Origin: Aphrocallistes beatrix
Taxonomy: Eukaryota > Porifera > Hexactinellida > Sceptrulophora > Aphrocallistidae
NCBI GenBank assembly: GCA_963281255.1
Contig: OY725496.1
Location: 558,001 to 622,000 of the forward strand
DNA length: 64,000 nt
Direction: 5' to 3'
Below the pieces are notes generated by a model, which did no database searches, had not been told where the DNA came from, and saw nothing but the letters and a program-made list of their open reading frames with translations. This document shows, in pieces, positions 39,083-50,560 of this stretch; position 1 is the stretch's first letter, and each line of letters begins with the position of its first letter. Both the position numbers and the translations under genes were made by a program.

Positions 39083-40296
39083 TTAGTAAAGTTGGAAGCA
39101 TTTATAATTCAGCTGGTTAACAACGACAATACGTTGTTGATTATCCATAGAGAGACCTAGAGGTAGAAATATAAATCCTTCTCCTAGTGTCTCTACACAT
39201 TCTCCTGAAGGATTGAATACTTTCAAACAACTAGCTTCATAGTCACTAACTATAAAGTTACCCTTATTGTCAACTGTGAAGAAGTAAGCGTGAGATATCT
39301 GACTCTGTATTCCTGTGAAATGGATAGAACGGAGATAATTGTGTTCTGTATTGAATGTATGAATTATACTATTAAGCAGAACGAGAACAAATATCTGATT
39401 TTTGAATAGTTTGATATCTTCTGGATATTCTAGTTCATCTTCTCCGAAATTCTTAACAAATGTCAGATCTAGTTTCAACACTTCGATTCTGTTATATCCT
39501 TTATTACAAATATACACAAATTCATTATGTACGCAAAGACCTCTTGGACTCTTAAGCTGAATAGCATTCTCACCTTCTAAGCTAGTACTCTTCACAAAAT
39601 CTCCAGTTTTAGCAAACTTGGAAATTACTGAACTTGATATACTTGAGATGAATAGGAATTCTCCAGATAGACAAACACTGTAAGGTCTATTCAACTGTTT
39701 TTCACCAAATTTTCTTATAAATCTCCTTCAGAAGAATAGACATAAAATAAGTCCTTATAGCAATCGACAACAAACACTTCATTACTCGTATCGTCAATAG
39801 ACATACCTTTTGGATCAATGACTTCTCCTTCGCCCAATCCTCTCTTCCCCTTCATGATAAGAGGTTCTCTTCTCTTACAATACTCCACCGCTTCTATTTC
39901 TCTTAAATGCATTCTCTTTACACAATCAGAAAACTCTTCAGTATTTACGACAAACTTTAGAGTAGAAACATGATCTAAATCCGCTTTTTTTCTAGTCAAT
40001 TCTTCAATCTTATCATCCCACATTGTAATTGCGTTTTCTTTTGTTTTTGCGGCCAAATTCATTTTCAACACTTCATTAGTTGCTCTTCTGATCACTTCCA
40101 GCTGTTCTATCGTCTCTGACAGTTCCTGATGCTGCTTGAAGAGTTCTCTCATCTTCTTCACTCTCTCAAGAAGAGACACTCTTCGTGTTTCGAGGAGAGA
40201 ATGGAAGTGAGTGAACTTCTCTTCTATTTCCTGTGTCAAAGCATCGAACCGATCCAATCCCTCCAAACCTCCTCCAATTCCTTCACGCGTAGCCAT
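39083..40296 (-). pseudogene. Coiled-coil/NHL-repeat gene NHL-5 with a 1-base deletion
   Basis: Full-length copy spanning 1214 bases, exactly one fewer than the usual 1215. The first frame (40296 to 39715) gives the invariant N-terminus, coiled coil and blade 1 (VVDCYKDLFYVYSSEGDL). The second (to 39083) gives blades 2-6. The break coincides with a run of three As at 39719-39721, where the other copies have four. No other defect is visible, so this is a very recent pseudogene, a population variant, or a sequencing error. Confidence 0.88.
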
Positions 40297-41280
40297 TCAC
40301 TCAATATAACTCAATAATAATAATAATAAGTACATATCTAGCTGAGATGTAATTAAATATGAAATTTATTCCTAATAGTGTCTAAAGAGATATCCAATTA
40401 CAGTATACTTGGTGGAGACAATTATATTATAGTAGAGTAGACTGTATTCTCTTTTATATAATCATCATTGACCACAATTAAAAACACAATCAGTAAGCGT
40501 GAAAATTAATCTTTAAATTACGACCTTTGTTCCATCCTAGAATTCAGTTGGCTACGATTCTGGTTGTAAGGTAGGACAATTTATTAATTAACAACTACGA
40601 TTCTATCCGAGCATCTCTATGTCCAGATATTCTATGCTTTACTGACTGAGATTTAGAAATAGTTGTAATAATGATTGAAATTGCCTTATGATCAATTGTT
40701 CACACTGGGTTCTGAAATTATATTTTGAAACATTTCCAATCCGACTGAATGATGACAATCACACGTTGCAGGTCATAGGACTCAGGCGGGTAAAGCTAGT
40801 CTTACCACTTTATTCATAGACAGTTCAAGTACATATAATAGTTCTCTGTTGTAGGAAAATCTCATTTCAGATTCGAAATCTACACATTCGAATTAGTCAT
40901 AGTCGAACATAACTAATAAATTACTCAACTCAAAGAACAATCTTATTAGCCTGAGCCACCATAGCTAATTCATTGCCATCATGTATAGTGGTCAAAATGG
41001 GTGTATGTGGCATAAAGTGGCACTGATTGATAATTGCAAAAAGTTAAGAATTAATGATTAATTAGAAAAATTAACCTGTGACTAATTTGAATGCGTATTA
41101 TTCGAATCTGGAAACCGATTAGCTGTATCCTATACCGTTTAGAAGTAACCTCTTCATGAATAGACCCATTTTACTATTATTTGTATGGGAAAGAATCAAG
41201 TGTTGAAATACTTTTGTCAGGTTGGTGTATAATATAATATACATGAAATACCTTCAAGAAATCAAAATGTTATTCCTATG
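40297..41280. other. 5' flank of NHL-5 and intergenic DNA
   Basis: About 40297-40860 is the subtype-B 5' flank, closely matching 50561-51120. From 40860 to 41280 nothing is recognised except a few bases shared with other intervals. Confidence 0.5.
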
Positions 41281-41778
41281 TACCAAACAGAGTAGGTTGG
41301 AATCAAGGACACTTTTCACACCCTGATACGAACTCGAGTCTGAATCCTTATTTGAACAAATCCGATTATATTCTACTACGCATATCTCAAATCCGATCTC
41401 TCTCGCAGCAAATGGATAACCATTAATGCATTTATAAGACAGAATTGTTCAAATATGTTCCTACATCGATGTTAGAATTTATTTTATTTTACAAATGCCA
41501 CAAAACACTTAAATTAGGAATATTATCTGCCTCTTCGGAGAAAAGGGAATAGCGATATAGCATTACAATTGTGTTAAATAAAAAACATAATAATTGCGCA
41601 CATGAACTGATTAGAGTAGAAAATAATAAATTTGTAAAAATAGTCAAAAAGAAAACAGTTAATTACCATTCTAACATAGAATTAAGGTTTGGAGAGGATA
41701 TCACACTAACAAGATACAAAGTCATAAAACTAACAAATATTTGGAACTACGTAATTAATGAATAATGTTATAAATAAG

Positions 41779-42993
41779 TTAGTAAATTTGGAAGCAATTG
41801 TATTCCAGCTGGTTAACAACGACAATACGTTGTTGATTATCCATAGCGAGACCTAGAGGTAAAAATAGAAATCCTTCTCCTAATGTCTCTACACATTCTC
41901 CTGAAGGATTGAATACTTTCAAACAACCAGCTTCATAGTCACTAACTATAAAGTTACCATTATTGTCAATTGTGAAGAAGAAAGCGTTAGATATCTGACT
42001 CTGTAGTCCTGTGAAATGGATAGAACGGAGATAATTGTGTTCTGTATTGAATGTGTGAATTGTGCTATTAAGCTGAACGAGAACAAATATCTGATTTTTG
42101 AATAGTTTGATATCTTCTGGATATGTTAGTTTGTCTTTTCCGAAATTCTTAACAAATGTCAGATCTAGTTTCAACACTTCGATTCTGTTATGTCCAAAAT
42201 TACAAATATACACAAATTCATTAAGTACGCACAGACCTCTTGGATTCTTAAGCTGAATAAAATTCTCACCTTCTAAGCTAGTACTCTTCACAAACTCTCC
42301 AGTTTTAGCAAACTTAGAAATTACTGAATTAGACAGACTTGAGACAAATATGGATTCTCCAGATAGACAGATACGAGAAGGGTTATTAACCTTTTCACCC
42401 CCAAATTTTCTAAGAAAATCTCCTTTAGAAGTATAGATAAATACTAAGTCCTTATTGTGATCAATAACAAAGACTTCGTTACTCATATTGTCAATAGATA
42501 TACATAGTGGATTAATAACTTCTCCTTCACCGTATCCTTTCTTCACCTTCATGACAAGAGGTTCTCGTCTCTTACAATACTCCACTGTTTCTATTTCTCT
42601 CAAATGCATCCTCTTTACACAATCAGAAAACTCTACATTATTTATGACAAACTTTAGAGTAGAAACTTGATCTAAATCCGCTTTTTTCTCAGTCAACTCT
42701 TTAATGTCATCATCCCACGTTTTAATTACGTTTTCTTTGTTTCTGGTAGCCAAATTCATTTTCAACACTTCTTTGGTTGCTCTTCTGATCACTTCCAGTT
42801 GCTCTATCGCTTCTGACAGTTCCTGATGCTGCTGGTAGAGTTCTCTCATCTTCTTCACTCTCTCAAGAAGAGACACTCTTCGTGTTTCGAGGAGAGAATG
42901 GAAGTGAGAGAACTTCTCTTCTATTTCCTGTGTCAAAGCATCGAACCGATCCAATCCCTCCAAACCTCCTCCAATTCCTTCACGCGTAGCCAT
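41779..42993 (-). CDS. Coiled-coil/NHL-repeat protein NHL-6
   Basis: 404 residues. Blade 1 is the most divergent in its group (MSNEVFVIDHNKDLVFIYTS), with NPSRICLSGESIFVSSLSNS in blade 2 and CNFGHNRIEVL in blade 3. The coiled coil reads IEQLEVIRRATKEVLKMNLA. The N-terminal block and blade 4 are unchanged. An in-frame TGA immediately precedes the ATG. Confidence 0.92.
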   Translation of the reverse strand: MATREGIGGGLEGLDRFDALTQEIEEKFSHFHSLLETRRVSLLERVKKMRELYQQHQELSEAIEQLEVIRRATKEVLKMNLATRNKENVIKTWDDDIKELTEKKADLDQVSTLKFVINNVEFSDCVKRMHLREIETVEYCKRREPLVMKVKKGYGEGEVINPLCISIDNMSNEVFVIDHNKDLVFIYTSKGDFLRKFGGEKVNNPSRICLSGESIFVSSLSNSVISKFAKTGEFVKSTSLEGENFIQLKNPRGLCVLNEFVYICNFGHNRIEVLKLDLTFVKNFGKDKLTYPEDIKLFKNQIFVLVQLNSTIHTFNTEHNYLRSIHFTGLQSQISNAFFFTIDNNGNFIVSDYEAGCLKVFNPSGECVETLGEGFLFLPLGLAMDNQQRIVVVNQLEYNCFQIY

Positions 42994-43470
42994 TCACTCA
43001 ATAGAACTCAATAATGATTATAATGTGACATATCTAACTGAGATGTGGAAGATATGCAACTACAATATTTGATGAACAATTATTTTATAATATAATAGAG
43101 TAGACTGCATTTGCTTCAATGTTCACTCTCCTAAAATAGACATTCTGAAAAGTGGACAACTTTCCACAACAGATTAACCGCATTGAACGATAGAAATTTA
43201 CTAAAAGTTAAGCCATCCTCGAGAAGCGGCATTCCTATATCTCATTAGAAATTTGTGATTATGGTAGAATTGTGACATTTAGCTTTTCTCACTCAAATGC
43301 CTTACGGTTCAACCTGTTTAATCTTAACTTGATAATCATCGCCACCCAATTGTGGCACGCGACACAGTTGTTTGGGATGATTATAAAAGGGACGAACCAA
43401 ACTCAGATTCTAACTAAATGGTCAATAAAAAATGTTAGATTCAAAATGTAACACATTTTCAAGTCATTAT
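42994..43470. other. 5' flank of NHL-6, truncated
   Basis: Only about 110 bases match the subtype-B 5' flank (to agtagactgcatt near 43110). Then a sequence related to the CAGTGGA MITE family follows (ctgaaaagtggacaactttc near 43144). The rest is unrecognised. Confidence 0.4.
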
Positions 43471-43474
43471 ATAT

Positions 43475-43640
43475 CCCAACATGAGGCATAATAAAAGCGG
43501 GAAGCGGCTTTGAATTTCGTGGGATGCAATAGAAAAGTATTATACATGTACCTCAAAAATACGGGACATAATGAAGAAATTTTCCAAAAATGGGACGTTT
43601 GACGGTTGGCTTTCATACATTTGAGTAAGAGAAATTGAAT
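43475..43640. mobile_element. 'GTCCCG' TIR element, reversed and degraded
   Basis: Reads in reverse relative to copy 1: cccaacatgaggcataataa, agcgggaagcggctttgaat, tgggatgcaatagaaaagta, gacggttggctttcatac. Internal deletions are present. Confidence 0.6.
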
Positions 43641-43729
43641 CTCACGATTCAAAGGATAATAACTGAATTCCACAATACAAAACTATCCATGGTTATGTTA
43701 AATAAGAATCTCATTAATCTACGCAACAG

Positions 43730-44375
43730 CAGAGGTGTTGGCTAGACACTCTCAAGAGAGGGGGCATATTTTAAAAATATATCGTCCTTAAAGGTGGTCT
43801 GCGCAATTTGCCCCTCCCCCCGGGAAAAATGTTTATATCTCATATGTTTACATCTGGATACTGCTGGGGTTTTTTTGTCTCGAATTATTTTCACATAATT
43901 TATCTTTTATTGAGGTAAATATACATCGCAGGGTTCTGGGGAGCGCTATAAGCCCACTAGTGGTGTCCAGAGACTTTGACCGTGGAGGCTAACAACATTT
44001 ATTTTATAACATGCACAGATTCATCGAAGTTTGCATAAACTGTATAATTTCGCACATTTTCGTACATTTAATCCTAACGGGTGGACCCACTGTGCATTGG
44101 TCTCAAGTGACCCGCCTCAGGTGGGTTAGACCCGCATTAGGAGGTCGAACTTGGGGGTGGAACGGTCAAAACAAGCAAATGTTAGGCTGTCATGGAGGCT
44201 TGCTCTAAGAAAAAGACACATATACCGATTTGTAACCATTTTTAAAGTCAGTAGAACAAAAATGCATACTCATTTTTTCATAAATTGGTATGATATTCAA
44301 AAAAACTATCATTTGAACTGGCAACCCTCGCATTCTCTTATTGAAGTGGCTATTGACACAGACTGGTCGGAGACA
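43730..44375. other. Unclassified GC-richer DNA
   Basis: Contains a gtgttggctagacactctca...gggaaaaatg segment of transposon-like appearance and a tgacccgcctcaggtgggtta hairpin near 44108. The open frames on the plus strand (44011-44444) have no recognisable similarity and are not called genes. Confidence 0.3.
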
Positions 44376-44378
44376 ATA

Positions 44379-44785
44379 GCCTCACCCTATCACCCTACAA
44401 ATATTCAATTTCCAATTTGTTGTTTAGCTTTCAATCCACATTAATTTATGTCTCAAACCTCTCCATTCTCCAAGAAATGCATGGGTGGAGCTGGAGCTGC
44501 AGACAATCCTTGCTGACTCAGTTCATGGTAGACTCATCCACTGAACTCACTCCTGACACTAATGCCACTGCTCAGCTCAGAACCAGGAACTCACTCCCTC
44601 TCAGGACGACGGACAGTCGCAGTCCAGAGTGAATGGACGTCAGTTCTGAGAAGAAAAGCTTGTGGCAAGGGACAGGAAGTGTTTTGTAGCATGTCTCGTC
44701 TGTACCGGCGAGAGGAACACACTGGTACAGGACTGACATGTATACGGCCCTGGTTCTATAAATTAATAAAATTGCATCAATAACG
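44379..44785 (+). repeat. GC-rich dispersed sequence, copy 1 (possible transcript end)
   Basis: About 340 bases (44461-44770) are more than 90 percent identical to 61123-61420, in the same orientation. Composition is much richer in GC than the flanks. It ends in aattaataaaattgc, and the other copy in tctaaataaataaa, both with AATAAA-type polyadenylation words. Open frames of about 70 codons exist in two plus frames in both copies without recognisable motifs. It may be a noncoding transcript or 3' exon carried in the NHL duplication unit. Confidence 0.5.
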
Positions 44786-44995
44786 CGAAAGAAAGAGAGA
44801 GAGAGAATGGAGTTAAAATTAAATAATTGTGTTACTTATTAAATTTGGTGAAATGTTTCCTATCACGAATTACCATTAAAATACTCGCCCGCCCTAAATG
44901 ATTTAATAGAAAATGAGTTAGCAAAATCTAGTGTCATTTTATTAAGCATCGTGGGAAACTTCCCAACTCCGAAGATTGAAATAATTTAAATTTTA
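44786..44995 (-). pseudogene. Remnant of the four-TM gene upstream flank
   Basis: agagagagagagaatgg, aaataattgtgtta, aatttggtgaaatg and tcacgaattaccattaaaat follow the same order as in the 5' flank of the four-TM gene (34.30-34.68 kb) and at 61.51-61.77 kb. The gene body itself is absent. Confidence 0.5.
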
Positions 44996-44999
44996 AATA

Positions 45000-45185
45000 C
45001 AGTCGACTCCGCTTATTAGGTTTACATCGGTCAGAGGACATTTTGCCCCGATTAAGCAGAAAACCCTATTAACCGAAAATATTTTGCATTTGCTTCTGTG
45101 TGAGAGCTATTCCGGTCCTGCCAAAAGTGGCCTGATTAAGCGTTTGACCCGATTAAACAGTGACCCTATTAAGCGGAGTCGACTG
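45000..45185. mobile_element. 'CAGTCGACTCCGCTTAAT' MITE, copy 2
   Basis: 186 bases, CAGTCGACTCCGCTTATTAG to CTTAATCAGG-type internal words and GCGGAGTCGACTG at the end, flanked by TA. Compared with copy 1 its body is in the opposite orientation (ggtcagaggacattttgccc near the left end). Confidence 0.82.
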
Positions 45186-45531
45186 TATAATGAGAATGCC
45201 ATGTTTTACATTTAGTCTGGAAAGACACCGTAGCCAAATTATAATTATATATATTATCCCGGGGATGGCTCGCGTCCTCGACGGACGGGCCTGTGAACTG
45301 GAATGCTTGTTAGAGCACTAAATCTGAACTAAATAAGAAACAAAATATTTCAACACAAAGTGAGAGCAAATATAAAATTAATTTGTAAGAAACAAGTAAA
45401 AAGGAAAATATCTAACTTCAATTCTAAGATATAAATTAAGGTCTGGGGAGCATACCACAGAAATGAAAATAAAAGAAAAGAAAACTCTAATAAATACTGG
45501 GAACTGATTAACAAAGAATTTTATAAATAAA

Positions 45532-46743
45532 TCAGTAAATTTGGAAGCATTTGTAATCCAGCTGGTTAATGACGGCAATATGCTGCCGATTATTGATAGC
45601 AATACCTTGAGGTAGAAATAGAAATCCTTCTCCTAGTGTCTCTACACATTCTCCTGAAGGATTGAATACTTTCAAACAACCAGCTTTATAGTCACTAACT
45701 ATAAAGTTACCTTTATTGTCAATTGTGAAGAACAAAGCGATAGATATCTGACTCTGTAGTCCTGTGAAATGGATAGAACGGAGATAATTGTGTTCTGTAT
45801 TGAATGTGTGAATTGTACTATTAAGCTGAACAACAAATATCTGATTATTGAATAGTTTGATATCTTGTGGATATTTTAGTTTGTTTTCTCCGAAATTCTT
45901 AACAAATGTCAGATCTAGTTTCAACACTTCGATTCTGTTATGTCCATTATTACAAATATACACAAATTCATTATGTACGCACAGACCTCTTGGATTCTTA
46001 AGCTGAATAGCATTCTCACCTTCTAAGCTAGTACTCTTCACAAACTCTCCAGTTTTAGCAAACTTGGAAATTAAGGGACTTGATAGACTTGACACAAATA
46101 GGAATTCTCCAGATAGACAGATACCATAAGGTCCACTCAACTGCTTTTCTCCAAATTTTCTTATAAAATCACCTTCAGAAGAAAAGACAAATACCCAGTC
46201 CATATACCAATCAACAACAAACACTTCGTCACTTGCATCATCAATAGATATACCACGTGGAGTAATAACTTCTCCTTCACCAAATCCTCTCTTCCCCTTC
46301 ATGACAAGAGGTTCTCTTCTCTTACTATACTCCACTGCTTCTATTTCTCTTAAATGCATTCTCTTTACACAATCAGAAAACTCTTCACTATTGACGACAA
46401 AACTTAGAGTAGAAACTTGATCTAAATCCGCTTTTTTTCTAGTCAATTCTTCAATCTCATCATCCCACATTTTAATTGCGTTTTCTTTTTTTCTTGCAGC
46501 TAAATTCATCTTCAACATTTCATTAGTCGCATTTTTGATTCCTTCCAACTGTTCTATCGCCTCGGACAGTTCCTGATGTTGCTGGTAGAGTTCTCTCATC
46601 TTCTTAACTCTCTCAAGAAGAGACACTCTTCGTGTTTCGAGGAGAGAATGGAAGTGAGAGAACTTCTCTTCTATTTCCTGTGTCAAAGCATCGAACCGAT
46701 CCAATCCCTCCAAACCTCCTCCAATACCTTCACGCGTAGCCAT
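45532..46743 (-). CDS. Coiled-coil/NHL-repeat protein NHL-7
   Basis: 403 residues; one residue is missing in blade 4 (IFVVQLN for IFVLVQLN). Blade 1 loop is VVDWYMDWVFVFSS, blade 2 YGICLSGEFLFVSSLSSPLI, blade 3 CNNGHNRIEVL. The coiled coil reads IEQLEGIKNATNEMLKMNLA. The loop before the last blade reads LPQGIAINNRQHIAVINQLD, different from its neighbours. Confidence 0.92.
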   Translation of the reverse strand: MATREGIGGGLEGLDRFDALTQEIEEKFSHFHSLLETRRVSLLERVKKMRELYQQHQELSEAIEQLEGIKNATNEMLKMNLAARKKENAIKMWDDEIEELTRKKADLDQVSTLSFVVNSEEFSDCVKRMHLREIEAVEYSKRREPLVMKGKRGFGEGEVITPRGISIDDASDEVFVVDWYMDWVFVFSSEGDFIRKFGEKQLSGPYGICLSGEFLFVSSLSSPLISKFAKTGEFVKSTSLEGENAIQLKNPRGLCVHNEFVYICNNGHNRIEVLKLDLTFVKNFGENKLKYPQDIKLFNNQIFVVQLNSTIHTFNTEHNYLRSIHFTGLQSQISIALFFTIDNKGNFIVSDYKAGCLKVFNPSGECVETLGEGFLFLPQGIAINNRQHIAVINQLDYKCFQIY

Positions 46744-47160
46744 TCACTCAATAGAACTCAATAATAATTATAATGTATACATATCTAGTTGAGATGTAAT
46801 TAAATACAAATATTATTCTTAATAGTGCCTAAATAGATATCTAATTACTACAGTATTTGGTGAATAATTATATTATAGTAGAATAGACTGAATTCTCCTT
46901 TATTGAATCATTATTGACTAAAATTAACAGTACAGTCAGCTAGGACATAATGTGGAAATATCATGTAAAAACGGGACAATCGTTGAAATTAGTTACATGG
47001 TCATAGATGCATTGCGGCATGTAAAGCCATAGTCATTATTATAAATTGGGTTAGTTCTATGACGCAGAGATGGAAATATGTAGACTTTTCAGGGTCCAAA
47101 CCCGAATCTATTGATGAGCTTAAACCCGACTATATTCCATACATCACACACGTATTGTAT
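46744..47160. other. 5' flank of NHL-7
   Basis: About 46744-46930 is the subtype-B 5' flank. The rest includes a partial reversed 'GTCCCG' element (aggacataatgtggaaatat, aaaacgggacaa near 46943-46985). Confidence 0.45.
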
Positions 47161-47370
47161 ACATGCTAACTTGATCCATGATAAAAGCAGGACGTAGCTT
47201 TGAATTTCGCGGGATATGACGGAATGCAATAGAGAATTATAATATATGGAATCCTAAAAGTGGTCATAATGAGAAAATTTCTTTAAAAAATGGGACCGCG
47301 TGAAAATGAACTCAATACAAGAGTGTGAAAAGCGGGACATCCTGCCAAAAACTGGAAAGTTGTTATGTAC
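47160..47370. mobile_element. 'GTCCCG' TIR element, reversed copy
   Basis: acatgctaacttgatccatg, aaaagcaggacgtagctttg, cgcgggatatgacggaatgc and agcgggacatcctgcc are complements of the family's internal words in reverse order. Confidence 0.65.
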
Positions 47371-47696
47371 ATATGATATCTGTACATAGCAAGATATTAT
47401 GCATTGTTACTCACTAAAATACTGTTGATAGTGAAATATAAGCACTGCAAGTATGTGTTTCCTGTGGGAGACTGATTCAATTTGAATGGAACCTAAATAG
47501 GGATGTCCAGGGGGAAGGCAGCGAGGGTACCACCTCCCCCCGGGCGAGATCCATATTATTATATTTTAAAGTTAAAGGTCTCTCATTTTTCTGTGGTGTT
47601 TGTACTTAAAGCACCATAGCTCGCAAAAACAGATTCGAATTTCGATTCAGCAGCTTAGGTGGGAGCTAAGATCATTCTGCATCGATTCCCGTCAAA

Positions 47697-48058
47697 AAAT
47701 TGAAAAAGGCTGCTATGCCTAGAATCGTTATAAATGCCTCTCCTGCGTATACGGATACAGCAATTGAGTTCGCAGGAGAATAGGAAAGCAGCGAAAAAGT
47801 GTCCGGAAATGTCGAAGATGGTTACGATAAAAGCATTATCTGTGAAGAAATCTTTCAAAAACAGAGGTTGATCTACTAACAGTGCCATTACGCCTTCACA
47901 TATGACTATCATTACACTGGTGTAGCATATGAAACCCAGTGCAGCGATAAATTTCCCATCTCCACCTCGTACCGAGAGGGCAATGACGAGGATGAAGGAG
48001 AGTAGGAGGAGGAACAGGAAATAGCCAGCTGTGAGGACACGAGTGATGTCTTTGATTA
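47697..48058 (-). pseudogene. Broken copy of the four-TM gene
   Basis: Closely similar to 33856-34253 of the intact gene. The fourth membrane span and C-terminus are lost to the 3' side. A small insertion (gagttcgcaggagaatagg for gagtagcagaagaatagg) shifts the frame after AAFLF. The first codons, start and about 70 bases are deleted at a 'tttgatta' junction. Positions 47,8xx still encode VICEGVMALLVDQPLFLKDF unchanged, so the copy is young. Confidence 0.9.
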
Positions 48059-49345
48059 AATTAGAGATAATATTGTGCCACTAGTACAAGAAACTTTAAA
48101 GTATAAATTTTATCAATACATAGAGGTGCCCCCTAACCAAACTTTCAGAGGAATAAATAGTTTCTCATACATGCCAACTGTCCCGTTTTTGGCGGGGCAT
48201 CCGATTTTTTAACTCTTTTATTGAGCTAATTTTCACAAGTATCCAGTTTTAAAATGAAATTTCTCCATTATGTCCCACTTTTTGAATTCGATGTATAATA
48301 CTTTTATATTGCGTCCCCCAAATCACGCGAAATTCAACGCCGCGTCCAGTTTTTTTCATGACTCAAGTTACCATGTATGGTTTCTACTACTACTATACAT
48401 TCTTGTTTATTATTAATTTAGTGAAACATATGGTTAATATCATAAATTATCATCAAAAATACTTTTCGGGAAAATTGTTTCCAAAAATATGGATTATAAT
48501 TGAACTTTTGAGAAAAAACTTAAGGATACCTGGGGAAATTTGTGTGGAAACTTTATTATTAAAAGGAGCTTCATTAATGCACTGGCTTAGGCAAGAGTTT
48601 AAAAAGTTTTCAAACAAACTCTTCAGATTAGAAATCAGTTTTTGAAAAATATTCCAGAATAATTCAAATTGACAAATGCCAATTAGAATGTTCAATGTAT
48701 AAGAATACAAGTACACTCAGGAATTCATAAAACTCAAACAAACCTTATTGTTTTAAGCAAAATAAAATCGTTAAAAGCCATACTTAGGTACGTAGGTATA
48801 TTATAATATATATGAAATACCTTCAGAAAATCAAAATATTATTCCTATGTACCAAGTAGAGTAGGTTGGACTCAGGGACACTTTTCAGACTCCGATACGA
48901 ACCCGAATCTGAATCATTATTTGAGTCGAAACCCGATTATATTCTACTACGTACGTTTATCTCAAACTCGATCTCACTCGCAGCAAATAGATAATTATTA
49001 ATGCATTTATAGACAGAATTGTGCAAATATGTTCTTACATCGATGTTAGAATTTATTATATTTTACAAATGCCACAAAAAAACTTAAATTAGGAATCTTA
49101 TCTGCCTCTTCGGAGGAATAATAAACCCGAAAGAACATTACATTTGTGTTATATAAAAACAAGAATAATTTCACATGAGCTGACATAGAGTACAAATAAA
49201 TAGATTTGTGAAAAAAGTCAAAAGGTAAATTAATTACTATTCTAACATAAAATTAAGGTTTGGAGAAGATATCACAGAAAGAAAATGCAATTAATAAAAC
49301 TAACAAATATTAAGAACTAATTAACGAAGAATGTAATAAAATAAG
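48059..49345. repeat. Segmental duplicate of 34.33-35.84 kb
   Basis: Collinear with the region upstream of the four-TM gene through to NHL-4. Includes a 'GTCCCG' element (48177-48375), the empty site of the piggyBac-like MITE at 48434-48437, a deletion of about 120 bases relative to the parent near 48505, and the NHL 3' flank unit from 48850. Confidence 0.8.
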
Positions 49346-50560
49346 TTAGTAAATTTGGAAGCATTTATAATTCAGCTGATTAACAACAACAATACGTTGT
49401 AGATTATCCATAGCGACACCTGCAGGTAGAGATAGAAATCCTTCTCCTAGTGTCTCTACACATTCTCCTGAAGGATTGAATACTTTCAAACAACTGTCTT
49501 CAAAGTCACTAACTATAAAATTGCCTTTATTGTCAATTGTGAAGAAGAAAGCGTGAGATATCTGACTCTGCAGTCCTGTGAAATGGATAGAACGGAGATA
49601 ATTGTGTTCTGTATTGAATGTGTGAATTGTACTATTAAGCAGAACGAGAACAAATATCTGATTTTTGAATAGTTTGATATCTTCTGGATATTTCAGTTTG
49701 TCTTCTCCGAAATTCGTAACAAATGTCAGATCTAGTTTCAACACTTCGATTCTGTTATATCCTCTATTACAAATACACACAAATTCATTATGTACACATA
49801 GACCTCTTGGACTCTTAAGCTGAATAGCATTCTCACCTTCTAAGCTAGTAATCCTCACAAACTCTCCAGTTTTAGCAAACTTGGAAATTACTGAACTTGA
49901 TGAATTTGAGACAAATATGAATTCTCCAGATAGATAGATACCATAAGGTGAATCCAACTGTTCATCCCCAAATTTTCTTAAAAAATCAGCTTCAGAAGAA
50001 AAGACATATACTAAGTCATCATACCAATCAACAACAAACACTTCGTTACTTGCATCGTCAATAGATATACCCTTCGAATTAATAACTTCTCCTTCTCCAA
50101 ATCCTCTCTTCACTTTCATAACAAGAGGTTCTCTTCTTTTAAAATACTCCACTGCTTCCAATTCTCTCAAATGCATTCTCTTTACACAATCAGAAAACTC
50201 TTCACTATTTATGACAAACTTCAGAGTAGAAACTTGATCTAAATATGTTTGTTTTCCTGTCAACGTTTTAATGTCATCATCACACGTTTTAATTACGATT
50301 TCCTTGCTCCGTGCAGCCAAATTTATTTTCAACATTTCATTGGTTGCTCTTCTGATCACTTCCAGTTGTTCTATCGCTTCTGACAGTTCCTGATGCTGCT
50401 GGTAGAGTTCTCTCATCTTCTTCACTCTCTCAAGAAGAGACACTCTTCGTGTTTCGAGGAGAGAATGGAAGTGAGAGAACTTCTCTTCTATTTCCTGTGT
50501 CAAAGCATCGAACCGATCCAAACCCTCCAAACCTCCTCCAATACCTTCACGCGTAGCCAT
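49346..50560 (-). CDS. Coiled-coil/NHL-repeat protein NHL-8
   Basis: 404 residues. Coiled coil IEQLEVIRRATNEMLKINLA, then a segment with AARSKEIVIKTCDDDIKTL. Blade 1 loop VVDWYDDLVYVFSSEADFL, blade 2 YGIYLSGEFIFVSNSSSS (Cys replaced by Tyr), blade 3 VCICNRGYNRIEVL. The segmental duplicate of NHL-4 by position, but its variable segments differ from NHL-4 more than the flanks do. Confidence 0.92.
   Translation of the reverse strand: MATREGIGGGLEGLDRFDALTQEIEEKFSHFHSLLETRRVSLLERVKKMRELYQQHQELSEAIEQLEVIRRATNEMLKINLAARSKEIVIKTCDDDIKTLTGKQTYLDQVSTLKFVINSEEFSDCVKRMHLRELEAVEYFKRREPLVMKVKRGFGEGEVINSKGISIDDASNEVFVVDWYDDLVYVFSSEADFLRKFGDEQLDSPYGIYLSGEFIFVSNSSSSVISKFAKTGEFVRITSLEGENAIQLKSPRGLCVHNEFVCICNRGYNRIEVLKLDLTFVTNFGEDKLKYPEDIKLFKNQIFVLVLLNSTIHTFNTEHNYLRSIHFTGLQSQISHAFFFTIDNKGNFIVSDFEDSCLKVFNPSGECVETLGEGFLSLPAGVAMDNLQRIVVVNQLNYKCFQIY

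Noticed and set aside
44085-44140. tRNA-like hairpin (tgacccgcctcaggtgggtta)
   Set aside because: No full cloverleaf, no recognisable A and B boxes at proper spacing.
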